The notes: a model not told the origin generated them from the letters alone. 36,664 bases of DNA from Ramlibacter sp. (GCA_028292105.1 JAQGMY010000093.1:1-36664), one strand, 5' to 3'. Shown: positions 18,871 to 28,197, numbered from the stretch's first letter. Made by a program: numbers and translations.

Positions 18871-20264
18871 GCCAGCCTCCTCAGGAGTGAACCCGCCGCG
18901 AGCACCACGGCAAAGATGGCGAGGCTGCGGCACTCCAGCGCCAGGCTGAAGAGACCCAGCCTGCGCTGCAGCACCCAGCCATTCCAGAGCTGCGCCACGA
19001 GATAGGCAAGGGCCACGCCCCAGACGGCGCCGAGGGTGCCGAAAGCCCGGAACCCCACCAGCACGCCGACGAAGAGCGCCAGCATGTGCGCAGCCTGCTC
19101 GTACAGCATCAGGCGTGGCCGCCCGATGACCAGGAACACGTACGACAGCAGCCGGTACCGGATGCCCAGGAGCGAGATGGCCAGCACGCACAGGAAAGTG
19201 CCCGCCTCCGCATACCGGTCGTCGTACAGGACCCGCACGACGGTGTCCCCGCAGGTCGCCAGCAGGCCCGCGGTGACGACGCAGCCCAGGTCGGTGACGC
19301 CGCGCATTCGGAGGTAGGCCCTCCGCAGCGCGGCGGCGTCGCTCGCATAGACACGGCTCAGCGCGGGGTACGCGACCTGGCCCAACATCTTCGACAGCAG
19401 ATCGTGGAAAGGCGAGATGAGCAGCACGGCGATGGCGTACGCGCCCAGCGAAGAGGCGCCGAGCACCCAGCCGAGGATCAGCTTGTCTCCATTGGCCACG
19501 ATGCACCCCGCGCAAGAGGTGAGGAGCACGGGCAACCCGAACGCCAGCACTTCCCGGCAGGCTCGCGGATCGAGGTGTAGCCTGTCGTACGTTCCGGGCA
19601 GGAGCACGTGAGAACCGGCCGCCCGGCACGCCGCCGCGGCGCACGTCCCGGCCACGAGGGAGGCAACACCTGCGCCGGCCAATGCAAAGGTGATCGTGAC
19701 GGCCAGGCCAAGGAGTTGCGAGCCGAGATCGATGGCGACCAGGCGCGCTAGCTGGAGTTCGCGCATGGCCGTGGCAAGCTTCGTCGATTCCGTTGCGCCC
19801 AGGAGGGCGGCGAGCCCGAGCCAGGCGATGACCCGAGGGAGTTCCGGGTCGGCGAGCGTGCTCGCAGCGGGAATCAGTTTCGTCGACCCAGCGCCGGAAA
19901 TCGCCACGGCCGAAAGCAGCAGCAGGACAGCCACGAGCACTCCCTGCAGCAACTTGAGCGTCCACACCGTATCGAGGAACTCACGCTCTGCCGCCCGCGG
20001 ACTGCGCACGATCACCTGCCGGAAGCCGAGGTCGCTCGCCAGGGTGACCACCAGCCATGTCGCGTTGGCGATCAGCATCACGCCGAACGCTTCGGGCACG
20101 AGCAGCCGCGTGAGAACCAGGTTGCCGCACAGGCGGACAAGCTGACCGAGGCCGTGGCCGCCCAGGGTCAGCATCCCGGCACGTACCACGGCTGTCCGGA
20201 GCCGACCTGTGCCAGCACGCTCCGGCAAGGTGCGGGAGCTCAGGTCGATTTGTGCTGGTTGCAT
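18867..20264 (-). CDS. Polysaccharide flippase / oligosaccharide transporter (Wzx-like, MATE/MOP family)
   Basis: ORF 18867..20354, plausible start MQPAQIDLSSRT at 20264; GGHGLGQLVRLCGNLVLTRLLVPEAFGVMLIA and many TM helices. Confidence 0.85.
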   Translation of the reverse strand: MQPAQIDLSSRTLPERAGTGRLRTAVVRAGMLTLGGHGLGQLVRLCGNLVLTRLLVPEAFGVMLIANATWLVVTLASDLGFRQVIVRSPRAAEREFLDTVWTLKLLQGVLVAVLLLLSAVAISGAGSTKLIPAASTLADPELPRVIAWLGLAALLGATESTKLATAMRELQLARLVAIDLGSQLLGLAVTITFALAGAGVASLVAGTCAAAACRAAGSHVLLPGTYDRLHLDPRACREVLAFGLPVLLTSCAGCIVANGDKLILGWVLGASSLGAYAIAVLLISPFHDLLSKMLGQVAYPALSRVYASDAAALRRAYLRMRGVTDLGCVVTAGLLATCGDTVVRVLYDDRYAEAGTFLCVLAISLLGIRYRLLSYVFLVIGRPRLMLYEQAAHMLALFVGVLVGFRAFGTLGAVWGVALAYLVAQLWNGWVLQRRLGLFSLALECRSLAIFAVVLAAGSLLRRLA

Positions 20265-20407
20265 TTCATGCGCAGGGCCGTACGTGCTTGCGACAGCTGG
20301 TGAGGTCGGGCAGGGGAGTGTCATCCAGGGGTGATGCGGTCTCAATAGCTCCAAGGAACCATCCGGCGCGTGCGGTAACGTCTCCGAGCCGAGGAATCAT
20401 CCTGCAC

Positions 20408-21943
20408 ATGCAGGAACACATCCGCTCGCTCATCGTCGTGTTCGCCATCGCACTGGTGGTGTTCCACACCGCGCAGCGCAGCTTCGAACCGTTCACGCCG
20501 ACGCACGACTACCGCAGGCGGCGCAACGCCTTCCTCGCGCTCACTGCGTGCGGCTTCCTGGCGCCCGGCTTCTGGTTCTATGCCGTGCCCGCGCTTGTCG
20601 TGGTGCTCTTCACCGCACGCCGCGAGGACAACCCCCCTGCGCTTTTCTTCGCTCTGCTGTTCGCCGTTCCGCCGGCCGCGGAAGAGGTGTCGGGGATGGG
20701 GCTCGTCAACTTCCTGGTCGCCGTCGACCATCCTCGACTGCTCGCCATCCTGCTGCTGCTGCCGGCGGCCTTCCGGCTGCCGTCGGTCAGGCGCAGCGCC
20801 GCGACGCGATGGCCCGATCGTGCGGTGATGGGCTACCTCCTGCTCCAGGCCGTGCTCGCGCTGTCACGCAGCCCCAGCCTGACGAGTGGACTGCGCGCCC
20901 TGACTTACCTGGCGATCGACGTCTTGCTGCCTTACTACGTGATGAGCAGGGCTTTTCGGGACCTGCGCCAGATCAAGGAGGCGCTGTGCGCCTTCTGTGC
21001 ACCCGCCCTGGTCCTCGCGGCCGTCGCCATGCTCGAGACCACGAAGAATTGGCTCCTGTACCGTTCCCTGCTGGATCGGTGGGAGACCGATTTCGGCATG
21101 GGCAACTACCTTCTCCGCGGCGGCTCGCTACGCGCGGTCGCCAGCACCGGTCATCCCATCGTGCTCGGCTACGTGCTGATGGTGGCGCTTGTCTGCTTCC
21201 TGGCCCTGAAGCCACAGATGCGCCCGGGCATCGGCCGCAGCACGTGCCTGCTGCTTCTGATCGGCGGGATGTTCGCCACGTTCTCGCGCGGTCCCTGGCT
21301 TGCCGCGCTCGCAGCGTGGTTCGCATTCTGGGCGACGGCAACGCCCGCCAGGATGCGCGTCGGACTTGTCATCGCCGCGGGTGTGTCGCTCGTCTGGCTG
21401 CTGGATTCGCAACTCCCTCTCCTGCCCGCCCTCACGGCCGTCGATCAGTCCACGGTCCTGTACCGCGCAGACCTGCTGTCGAAAGCGCTGGACGTGCTGC
21501 AGGAGCGGCCCTGGTTCGGATCGACGGACTACGTGCAGCACCTTGCCGCACGCGGCATGGTGCAGGGGCAAGGTATCGTCGACATCGTGAACACGTACGT
21601 AGGCGTGGCACTTGCGAACGGAATTGTTGGACTTGCGCTGTTCCTGTGTCTCTTTGCAACCGTTCTGAGAAAACTCTGGACGAGCAGGGGACAATACCGC
21701 TCAGGCAGCTTGTACAGCGAGGCGGGTCACACGGCACCCGGGGGAATGGAAGGCGCAGCAACAGCGCCAGACGATGCCGCCACGATCCTGCGTGCCCTGA
21801 TGGCATGTCTCGTGGGCACACTCGTCACGATAGCTTCCGTGAGCAGCATCTCGGTGATCCCCTGGGTCTACTGGTCTCTGCTCGGGACTGCCGTGGCATT
21901 CGTGAGACTCGGCACCCCAACGACCGACCCGCGCCGGCTCTGA
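20408..21943 (+). CDS. O-antigen polymerase/ligase-like membrane protein (Wzy/WaaL-like)
   Basis: ORF 20252..21943, likely start MQEHIRSLIVVFAIALV; many TM helices; FSRGPWLAALAAWFAF and late periplasmic loop. Confidence 0.75.
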   Translation: MQEHIRSLIVVFAIALVVFHTAQRSFEPFTPTHDYRRRRNAFLALTACGFLAPGFWFYAVPALVVVLFTARREDNPPALFFALLFAVPPAAEEVSGMGLVNFLVAVDHPRLLAILLLLPAAFRLPSVRRSAATRWPDRAVMGYLLLQAVLALSRSPSLTSGLRALTYLAIDVLLPYYVMSRAFRDLRQIKEALCAFCAPALVLAAVAMLETTKNWLLYRSLLDRWETDFGMGNYLLRGGSLRAVASTGHPIVLGYVLMVALVCFLALKPQMRPGIGRSTCLLLLIGGMFATFSRGPWLAALAAWFAFWATATPARMRVGLVIAAGVSLVWLLDSQLPLLPALTAVDQSTVLYRADLLSKALDVLQERPWFGSTDYVQHLAARGMVQGQGIVDIVNTYVGVALANGIVGLALFLCLFATVLRKLWTSRGQYRSGSLYSEAGHTAPGGMEGAATAPDDAATILRALMACLVGTLVTIASVSSISVIPWVYWSLLGTAVAFVRLGTPTTDPRRL

Positions 21944-22029
21944 GTCCAGGCTGCCTTTCAGCGCCGTCGCGCGCCCGCCATACGGCGGCGCCCGACGTTC
22001 CGTGACTCAAATTCTGGTGGTTTTTCAAT

Positions 22030-23862
22030 ATGCGTATGAAACGATTGGGCCTGCTCGTGGCAGCGGCCATGGCGGTGGCATCCTGCGGGGGCGGAGGCAG
22101 CAACGAAGGGACCGATGAACAGGGCGCGAGCAACCTGGCGCCCGCGCCGGCGCCAGCATCATCGACCCCTGCGGCAGCAGCACCGACGTCCCCGGTCGCA
22201 GGGCCGGCTTCCGTCCCGGTCCTCCCTCCCGTCATCGCGCGCCGCCCCGACGCCCCGCCGCTGGGTGTCAACCTGGAGGCGCTGGACGACTGGGCGCGCT
22301 TGCAGCCCTTTGCCGACCTGATGAAGACCTCGCGCCCGTGGGGAACGGCCGATGCGCCGTGGGATGAGAAAGCTGTTGTGGATGCGCAGGGCTGGCCCAC
22401 CGGCGACGCCAGCGTGGTGGCGGTGTTGCGCACCTTCGACGCCGGCGACGAGAACAGCGCGTACCGCTACCTGAAGCCGGGCGTGTACGCCTTGAGCTTC
22501 CTCGGCAAGGCCCGGGTGACGCTCACCTCCTCGCAGGACGTGGAAGTGCGCAACTACCTGCACGACCCGGCCACGAACCGCTCGACGGCCGATGTGGTCG
22601 TCGGGGCCGCAGCGACCCAGATCATGCTGGGCTTTCGCGAAACCTCCGGCGGCGTTCGGGATGTCTCGCTGCTGCGGCCTGGCTACACGGCAGCGCAGAC
22701 CTTCACCGACGAGTTCAGGCAGGCGGTCGCTCCTTTCGGCGTGCTGCGCCTGATGGACTATCTCGCCTCCAACAGCACGCGCTTGCGCTCCTGGCAGGAG
22801 AGAACCACGCCGGCCTCGGCGACCCAGGCGGGCAGGAACGGCGGCTCCTACGAGTACGCCATCCAGATGGCCAACGAACTCGGCAAGGACCTGTGGATCA
22901 ACGTGCCGGTGCTGGCCGACGACGAGTACGTGCGCTCGCTGGCGCAAATGCTCAAGCGCGACCTGTCGCCGCAGCGCACCGTGTACCTGGAATACAGCAA
23001 CGAACTCTGGAACACGCAGTTCCCGCAGACCGCGGACAACCGCAATGCCGCGGTCGCAGAAGCCATCGCCGGTGACAAGACGCTCACCGGTGGCACGCTG
23101 TGCACCCAGGCGACGTTCGACGCGGCAACCGGTGGCCCCTGCAATGCATACTGGGCGGGCTACTTCCGAGTGGGCAAGCGGCTGGTGCGCATCAGCCAGA
23201 TCTTTGGCGAAGTCTTCGGCCCCGAGGCGATCAACACTCGCGTGCGCCCGGTCTATGCAGCGCAATGGGCGTCATCGGCCATCGCCGAGCAGGTCCTCAA
23301 GAACATCGCCACTTACCGCGGAAAACCCTCGTCGCTGCTGTACGCGGTGGCAGGCGCGCCGTACGTCAACCTCCCCCAGGAGATGATCACCGCCACCACC
23401 AGCACGCCGGACCAGATCCATGCCGCGCTGCAAACGTCGCTGGACACCGACTACGCGCCCTACTTCACCGTCGGCGCGTTCGTCGCGGGCTCCTACGTCC
23501 GCGGCACGGCCTACAACGGCGGCGACTTCACCCGCGCGACCCAGAAGGCCATCGCCGACTACTACGGCATCAAGAGCTTTGCCTACGAGGGAGGCCCGGA
23601 CCTGGGCCAGTCGGACGCGAGCGCGCTGGCCAAGCGCGCCGCCAATCTTGACCCGCGCATGGGCAACATCGTGACCGCCCAGCTGGCGCAGTGGTACGGC
23701 TGCGGCAACGACCTGTTCGTGTACTTCAACCTCACCAGCGCCTGGAACAAGTTCGGCCACTGGGGCCTCACCAACGATGCGGGCAACCTGAATTCACCCA
23801 AGTACGCGGCCGCCCGCCGCGTCGCCGAGAGCAGCCGCAGCGAGTGGAACACCTGCCGCTGA
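22030..23862 (+). CDS. Large secreted lipoprotein, glycosidase / cellulose-binding-protein-like
   Basis: MRMKRLGLLVAAAMAVASCGGGG signal with lipobox VASC; P/A-rich linker; LGVNLEALDDWARLQPFADLMKTSRPW; TVYLEYSNELWNTQF resembles glycosidase NE motif region. Confidence 0.65.
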   Translation: MRMKRLGLLVAAAMAVASCGGGGSNEGTDEQGASNLAPAPAPASSTPAAAAPTSPVAGPASVPVLPPVIARRPDAPPLGVNLEALDDWARLQPFADLMKTSRPWGTADAPWDEKAVVDAQGWPTGDASVVAVLRTFDAGDENSAYRYLKPGVYALSFLGKARVTLTSSQDVEVRNYLHDPATNRSTADVVVGAAATQIMLGFRETSGGVRDVSLLRPGYTAAQTFTDEFRQAVAPFGVLRLMDYLASNSTRLRSWQERTTPASATQAGRNGGSYEYAIQMANELGKDLWINVPVLADDEYVRSLAQMLKRDLSPQRTVYLEYSNELWNTQFPQTADNRNAAVAEAIAGDKTLTGGTLCTQATFDAATGGPCNAYWAGYFRVGKRLVRISQIFGEVFGPEAINTRVRPVYAAQWASSAIAEQVLKNIATYRGKPSSLLYAVAGAPYVNLPQEMITATTSTPDQIHAALQTSLDTDYAPYFTVGAFVAGSYVRGTAYNGGDFTRATQKAIADYYGIKSFAYEGGPDLGQSDASALAKRAANLDPRMGNIVTAQLAQWYGCGNDLFVYFNLTSAWNKFGHWGLTNDAGNLNSPKYAAARRVAESSRSEWNTCR

Positions 23863-23872
23863 AGTTGCTGCG
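23753..23872 (+). repeat. Direct repeat copy A (3' end of 610-aa lipoprotein gene)
   Basis: TGGGGCCTCACCAACGAT...AAGTACGCGGCCGCCCGCCGCGTCGCCGAGAGCAGCCGCAGC...AACACCTGCCGCTGAAGTTGCTGCG repeats at 28074..28197. Confidence 0.95.
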
Positions 23873-23957
23873 CTAGCTCGAAGGAGTCAATCCCGGCACG
23901 CGCATGGCATGGCTGACTACCATGCGGGGAGCTTCACACCCTCCCCACAGGACTGCC

Positions 23958-24749
23958 ATGCCGGCCGCCACCAGCCTCCCACCGTGCCCGCGGCTCACGC
24001 TCGGGCACGCGCGCATCCACGTCACGGACTTCGAGCAGACCGTCGAGAGGATCCTGCAACTGGCGCGTGCGAGCGCGCCGGCCATGGTGGTCACGCCGAA
24101 CGCGGATCACCTGGTCCTGCTCGAGACGCATGCCGGCCTGCAGGCGGTATACGCCGATGCCGATCTCGTGGTTCCCGACGGCATGCCGGTGATCTGGGCT
24201 TCCAGGTTGCTCCGGCACCGCCTGAAGGAGCGGGTGACCGGCGCCGACCTGATGCCGCGCCTTTGCGCGGCGGCTGCCGAGCACCAGTTGCGGGTCTACA
24301 TCCTGGGTGGCATGCCGGGAGTCGCGGACATGGCCGCGCGGCGCCTGATCGCCACGAATCCGGGACTGCAAATCGCCGGAACATATTCGCCGCCTTTCGG
24401 CTTCGAGCATGACCCGGCCGAGAACGACGGGATCGTCGCGGCGATCCGCAAGAGCGGTGCGGACCTGATCTTCGTCGGCGTTGGTGCGCCCAAGCAGGAG
24501 TTGTGGATCCACCGGCATCTGGGCCGCTTCGACAAAGGCGTGTTCCTGGCCGTCGGCGCTGCCCTCGACTTCTGTGCCGGGTCAGCCCGCAGGGCACCCC
24601 GTTGGATGCGGGCGTCAGGCCTGGAGTGGTTCTACCGCTGGCAACAGGACCCCGGCCGCTTGACCAGCCGGTACGTCAGGGATCTCTATGTCCTGGTGTT
24701 GATCGCCAGGGAGGTGTACCGCCAGCGCTGGGTACACCGCGCTCCCTGA
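23958..24749 (+). CDS. WecB/TagA/CpsF-family glycosyltransferase (GT26)
   Basis: MVVTPNADHLVLLETHAGLQAVYADADLVVPDGMPVIWASRLL...ERVTGADLMPRL; DLIFVGVGAPKQELWI. Confidence 0.92.
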   Translation: MPAATSLPPCPRLTLGHARIHVTDFEQTVERILQLARASAPAMVVTPNADHLVLLETHAGLQAVYADADLVVPDGMPVIWASRLLRHRLKERVTGADLMPRLCAAAAEHQLRVYILGGMPGVADMAARRLIATNPGLQIAGTYSPPFGFEHDPAENDGIVAAIRKSGADLIFVGVGAPKQELWIHRHLGRFDKGVFLAVGAALDFCAGSARRAPRWMRASGLEWFYRWQQDPGRLTSRYVRDLYVLVLIAREVYRQRWVHRAP

Positions 24750-24769
24750 CACCTCCAGCACGATCGTTC

Positions 24770-25888
24770 ATGCGCATCACCATCCTGAGTCCCCCGCCCA
24801 ACCTGAGCGGAGGCCTCCGCGTCGTCGCCATGCACGCCCGCTGGCTGCACGAGCAGGGCCACGAGGTGCGTCTCGCCTATCCGCGCGGGCATCCGTTGCC
24901 ACGCATCCGCGGCCCGCGAACTCTCTGGCTGGCGGCCCGGAACGCGCTTCTCCCCGGAGCCGACGCGGCCAGCCATTTCGACGCCCTCCCGGTGGAGCGG
25001 ATCGTCCTGCCTGCCGGCCATGCGCCCGGCGACGAAGATCTTCCCGACGCGGACGTGGTCGTGGCCACCTGGTGGGAGACGGCCGAATGGATGACGCGAC
25101 TGTCTCCCCGGAAGGGCGCGAAAGCCTACTTCGTGCAGGGTCACGAAGTCTTCGACCACCTGCAAGCGGACCGGGTCAGGGCCACCTACCGGCAACCTGT
25201 ACGCATCATCACGGTCTCCGAGTGGCTCCGCCGGACGCTGCTCGTGGAATACGGCGTCACGCAGGTGAACCTCGTGCCGAATGGGGTTGACCTGCGGCAC
25301 TTCCGGTACGCGCCGCGCCAGCGCAACTCCCCCCCCACCGTGGGGATGCTTTACTCGAAAGTGCCGATCAAAGGCTGCGACATCTCGATCGCTGCAATCC
25401 GGATGGCAAGGCAGCGAGTTCCGGAACTGAGACTCGTCGCATTCGGGAACGAAGACGCACCGCACCGCGGACTTGCGCTGCCCGGGCCAAGGGCTGAATA
25501 TCACTGCCGTCCCGCCCAGTCATTGATCCCGTCGCTGTACACACGTTGCGATGCGTGGTTGTTCGGCAGCCGCTCGGAGGGCTTCGGGCTCCCCATCCTC
25601 GAGGCGATGGCCTGCGGCACGCCCGTGGTGGCGTCGCCCGCCGGGGCGGCGCCTGAGTTGCTGGGCAGCGGTGGCGGCATGCTCGTTCGTCCGGAGAGCC
25701 CGCGCGCCATGGCGGACGCGATCGAGCAACTCTGCTCGTGCCCCGGGCCGGTCTGGGCGTCGATGTCCGCCGCGGCCGTCAGTACCGCGCGGCAACACTC
25801 CTGGGAGGCGGCTCACCGTCAGTTCGAGACGGCGTTGCTGGCGGCCGCGGCGTCTGTCCAGCCCCACCGCATGGAGTGCCCCGCGTGA
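24770..25888 (+). CDS. Family 4 glycosyltransferase
   Basis: MRITILSPPPNLSGGLRVVAMHARWLHEQGHEV start; CDAWLFGSRSEGFGLPILEAMACGTPVVASPAGAAPELL. Confidence 0.9.
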   Translation: MRITILSPPPNLSGGLRVVAMHARWLHEQGHEVRLAYPRGHPLPRIRGPRTLWLAARNALLPGADAASHFDALPVERIVLPAGHAPGDEDLPDADVVVATWWETAEWMTRLSPRKGAKAYFVQGHEVFDHLQADRVRATYRQPVRIITVSEWLRRTLLVEYGVTQVNLVPNGVDLRHFRYAPRQRNSPPTVGMLYSKVPIKGCDISIAAIRMARQRVPELRLVAFGNEDAPHRGLALPGPRAEYHCRPAQSLIPSLYTRCDAWLFGSRSEGFGLPILEAMACGTPVVASPAGAAPELLGSGGGMLVRPESPRAMADAIEQLCSCPGPVWASMSAAAVSTARQHSWEAAHRQFETALLAAAASVQPHRMECPA

Positions 25889-26225
25889 TCGCCGGTGCGG
25901 GCGTTGCCTGCGCCTGCGGCACGGATCTGGCCACCTGAAAAGACCCGGCCGGCAGCGACGGTGCCGCAGGCGAAACCCAGAATGCGCGGAATCGCCTGGC
26001 CAGCGCCTCGTCGGTGAACACCACGGACAGCGTGTGCCCGATCACGATCGGCTCTCCGTTGACGCAGATCTCGATGGGTATGAGGCGCTCGTTCCACAAG
26101 TCGCCGCGGGGGGGCAGCTGCTGCCGGCACCAGGCCTGGTAATGCGGGAGATCCTTCGACTTCTCCGTCGTCGAGATCTTCGCCACGTAGGCCGAGCCGC
26201 AGCTCACAGGCGTGAACACGAGCAT
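25779..26225 (-). CDS. Hypothetical protein
   Basis: From MLVFTPVSCGSAYVAKISTTEKSKDLPHYQAWCRQQLPPRGDLWNERLIPIEICVNGEPIVIGHTLSVVF; protein-like composition; proline-rich C-terminus overlaps GT4 3' end antisense. Confidence 0.5.
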   Translation of the reverse strand: MLVFTPVSCGSAYVAKISTTEKSKDLPHYQAWCRQQLPPRGDLWNERLIPIEICVNGEPIVIGHTLSVVFTDEALARRFRAFWVSPAAPSLPAGSFQVARSVPQAQATPAPAITRGTPCGGAGQTPRPPATPSRTDGEPPPRSVAARY

Positions 26226-26256
26226 GGCTGGACTTCCGCGTAACGCCGCGAGGCCT

Positions 26257-26499
26257 TCAGTCCCGCAGGCCGGCACCACCCGGCACCGCGAGGGCTTTCC
26301 TCGCGGCGGAGGTCGGGAGGCAGCTCATGGCGGCGTCGAACATGGTGTCCGACTCCCGCTTGAGGGCGGCCGCCTGCATGGCCAGCCTGACGGCGTCGCC
26401 GCCCGCCTGGCGCTCGGCGGCCACGCACGCCTCAAGCAGGGTCAGTTCCTTGTGCTTCGCCGCCCACGCGGCGAGACGTTGGTCGAACGTGGTCTTCAT
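26257..26499 (-). CDS. Small hypothetical protein
   Basis: MKTTFDQRLAAWAAKHKELTLLEACVAAERQAGGDAVRLAMQAAALKRESDTMFDAA; purine-rich SD AGGAGAGG upstream of ATG at 26499. Confidence 0.6.
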   Translation of the reverse strand: MKTTFDQRLAAWAAKHKELTLLEACVAAERQAGGDAVRLAMQAAALKRESDTMFDAAMSCLPTSAARKALAVPGGAGLRD

Positions 26500-26864
26500 G
26501 TGCCGCCTCTCCTCTGCTGTCCGTTGATGAGCCACTGTAGGTTCAAAGCCCTTCCGCGGAAAGAGCGTTGGTTAGCTCCATGGAGCCCTTTGTGAGCCCC
26601 TCTTGCAGGGCGGACCGGGTTCGCGTGAATGTCCGGCCCTCCAGCAGCCTGGCTGCGATCAGCAGAACGAGAGACCGGGCATACCAACCCGGATCGAACC
26701 CGGATGCGTATCGCCCGGTGGAAGCACAAGGCCACAAGCGCACAGCTCGCACGTCCCATGGCCGCCCCCTGTGCCGGCAAGGAACTTCCCACGCGCGGGA
26801 ACAGGCCCGTTCGAGCTATTGGTTCACGCCAAGAGTGGGACTACCCTGCCCAAAAGCGCATCCA

Positions 26865-27926
26865 ATGACCCACTCCGGCGCTACGGCAGCAAGCAAATGG
26901 ATCCCGGAGCTGGATGGCTGGCGGGCTATCAGTATCGCCCTGGTCCTGCTCGGGCACCTGATCCCGCTCGGGCCCAAGGCCTGGCAGCTGAACTCCACCG
27001 CAGCGGCCGCCGGGATGGGCCTCTTCTTCATCCTCTCCGGGTTCCTGATCACCACCTTCCTCCTGAACCGGCCGGAGCCTTGCGAGTTCATGATCCGCCG
27101 CGCTGCCCGGGTCGTACCGCTTGCCTGGCTCTACATGGCGCTCGCCCTCGGCCTGCATGGCGGCGCCAGCGCGGAGGCGCTGGCCCGCCACTTCCTGTTC
27201 GCCGCGAACCTGCCGCCGTTCGGCCTGGTCAGCACGACGGCGCACCTCTGGAGCCTTTGTCTCGAGATGCAGTTCTACGTCTCGGTGGCACTGCTCGTGG
27301 CACTGCTCGGAAAGCGTGGTCTCCTGCTGCTTCCACTCCTCTGTGTCGCAGTCACATCCCTGCGTGTGGCCTCGGAGGTTCCGATGTCGATCGTGACCTG
27401 GTTTCGGGCCGACGAGATCCTCGCAGGCGCGAGCGTGGCACTGCTGTACGAGTCCCGGCTGCTGCGGCGCGGGATTGGCGCCTTCTCTCCCTGGCTGCTG
27501 CTGCCGGCCGGCGTGTTCTATCTCGCCAGTGCGCATCCCGCGGCCGGTGTGCTGGCGTATCTGCGCCCCTACGCGGCGGCGACCTTGATCGTCTGTTCGC
27601 TCTGCACCAGGCCCGGCTCGGTGCTGCGCGTCCTGCGCAGCCGGCCGTTGCGGCACATCGCGCTGATTTCATACGCCTTGTACGTGTGGCACCCGTTGCT
27701 CGCCGACAGCTGGCTCGGTGCGGGCGAGGGGCTCACCAAGTACTACAAGCGTCCATTGCTGTTCGCTGCCCTTTGGGCCCTGGCATACGCGTCGACGACG
27801 CACTTCGAGGCATTCTGGATCTCCCTGGGCAAGCGACGCGGCCGGCGGCCGGCGCGCGATCTCGGGACCGCCATCGACTCCTCTGTCCGGCCGGATGCAA
27901 TGGAGCACCGGCCCCGCGTGCAATGA
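26865..27926 (+). CDS. Acyltransferase family 3 (OafA/NodX-like) membrane protein
   Basis: MTHSGATAASKWIPELDGWRAISIALVLLGHLIPLG; GMGLFFILSGFLITTFLL; polytopic. Confidence 0.9.
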   Translation: MTHSGATAASKWIPELDGWRAISIALVLLGHLIPLGPKAWQLNSTAAAAGMGLFFILSGFLITTFLLNRPEPCEFMIRRAARVVPLAWLYMALALGLHGGASAEALARHFLFAANLPPFGLVSTTAHLWSLCLEMQFYVSVALLVALLGKRGLLLLPLLCVAVTSLRVASEVPMSIVTWFRADEILAGASVALLYESRLLRRGIGAFSPWLLLPAGVFYLASAHPAAGVLAYLRPYAAATLIVCSLCTRPGSVLRVLRSRPLRHIALISYALYVWHPLLADSWLGAGEGLTKYYKRPLLFAALWALAYASTTHFEAFWISLGKRRGRRPARDLGTAIDSSVRPDAMEHRPRVQ

Positions 27927-27959
27927 AGTTCCCGACGAGAAGGTCCTGAAGAAAATACC

Positions 27960-28187
27960 ATGCGTGTCAGACGATTGCACCTGCGTCGGGTCGCGGTCCT
28001 GGGGATATGTGGCCTCGTGGGTAGTGGCGCCGTCGGAACGTCCGGGGCAGTGCAGCGCGCCGGCGATGCACCCTCGGCCCCACTGGGGCCTCACCAACGA
28101 TATGCCGCCAACCTGGATTCACCCAAGTACGCGGCCGCCCGCCGCGTCGCCGAGAGCAGCCGCAGCCAGTGGAACACCTGCCGCTGA
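27960..28187 (+). pseudogene. 75-aa ORF: signal-like N-terminus joined to a copy of the C-terminal tail of the 610-aa lipoprotein (probable truncated paralogue)
   Basis: ...LDSPKYAAARRVAESSRSQWNTCR* vs LNSPKYAAARRVAESSRSEWNTCR* of 22030..23862. Confidence 0.7.
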
Positions 28188-28197
28188 AGTTGCTGCG
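28074..28197 (+). repeat. Direct repeat copy B
   Basis: Near identical to 23753..23872 (about 4 substitutions and one 2-nt indel over the ~112-nt core, plus a 2-nt insertion at its 5' edge). Confidence 0.95.

Noticed and set aside
17887-19965. 692-aa minus-strand ORF as a single protein
   Set aside because: Its first ~365 aa are an out-of-frame reading of the flippase gene; real GT2 starts at 18870
23907-23925. GCATGG-N7-CCATGC inverted repeat before the WecB-like gene
   Set aside because: Short arms and no further support as terminator or operator
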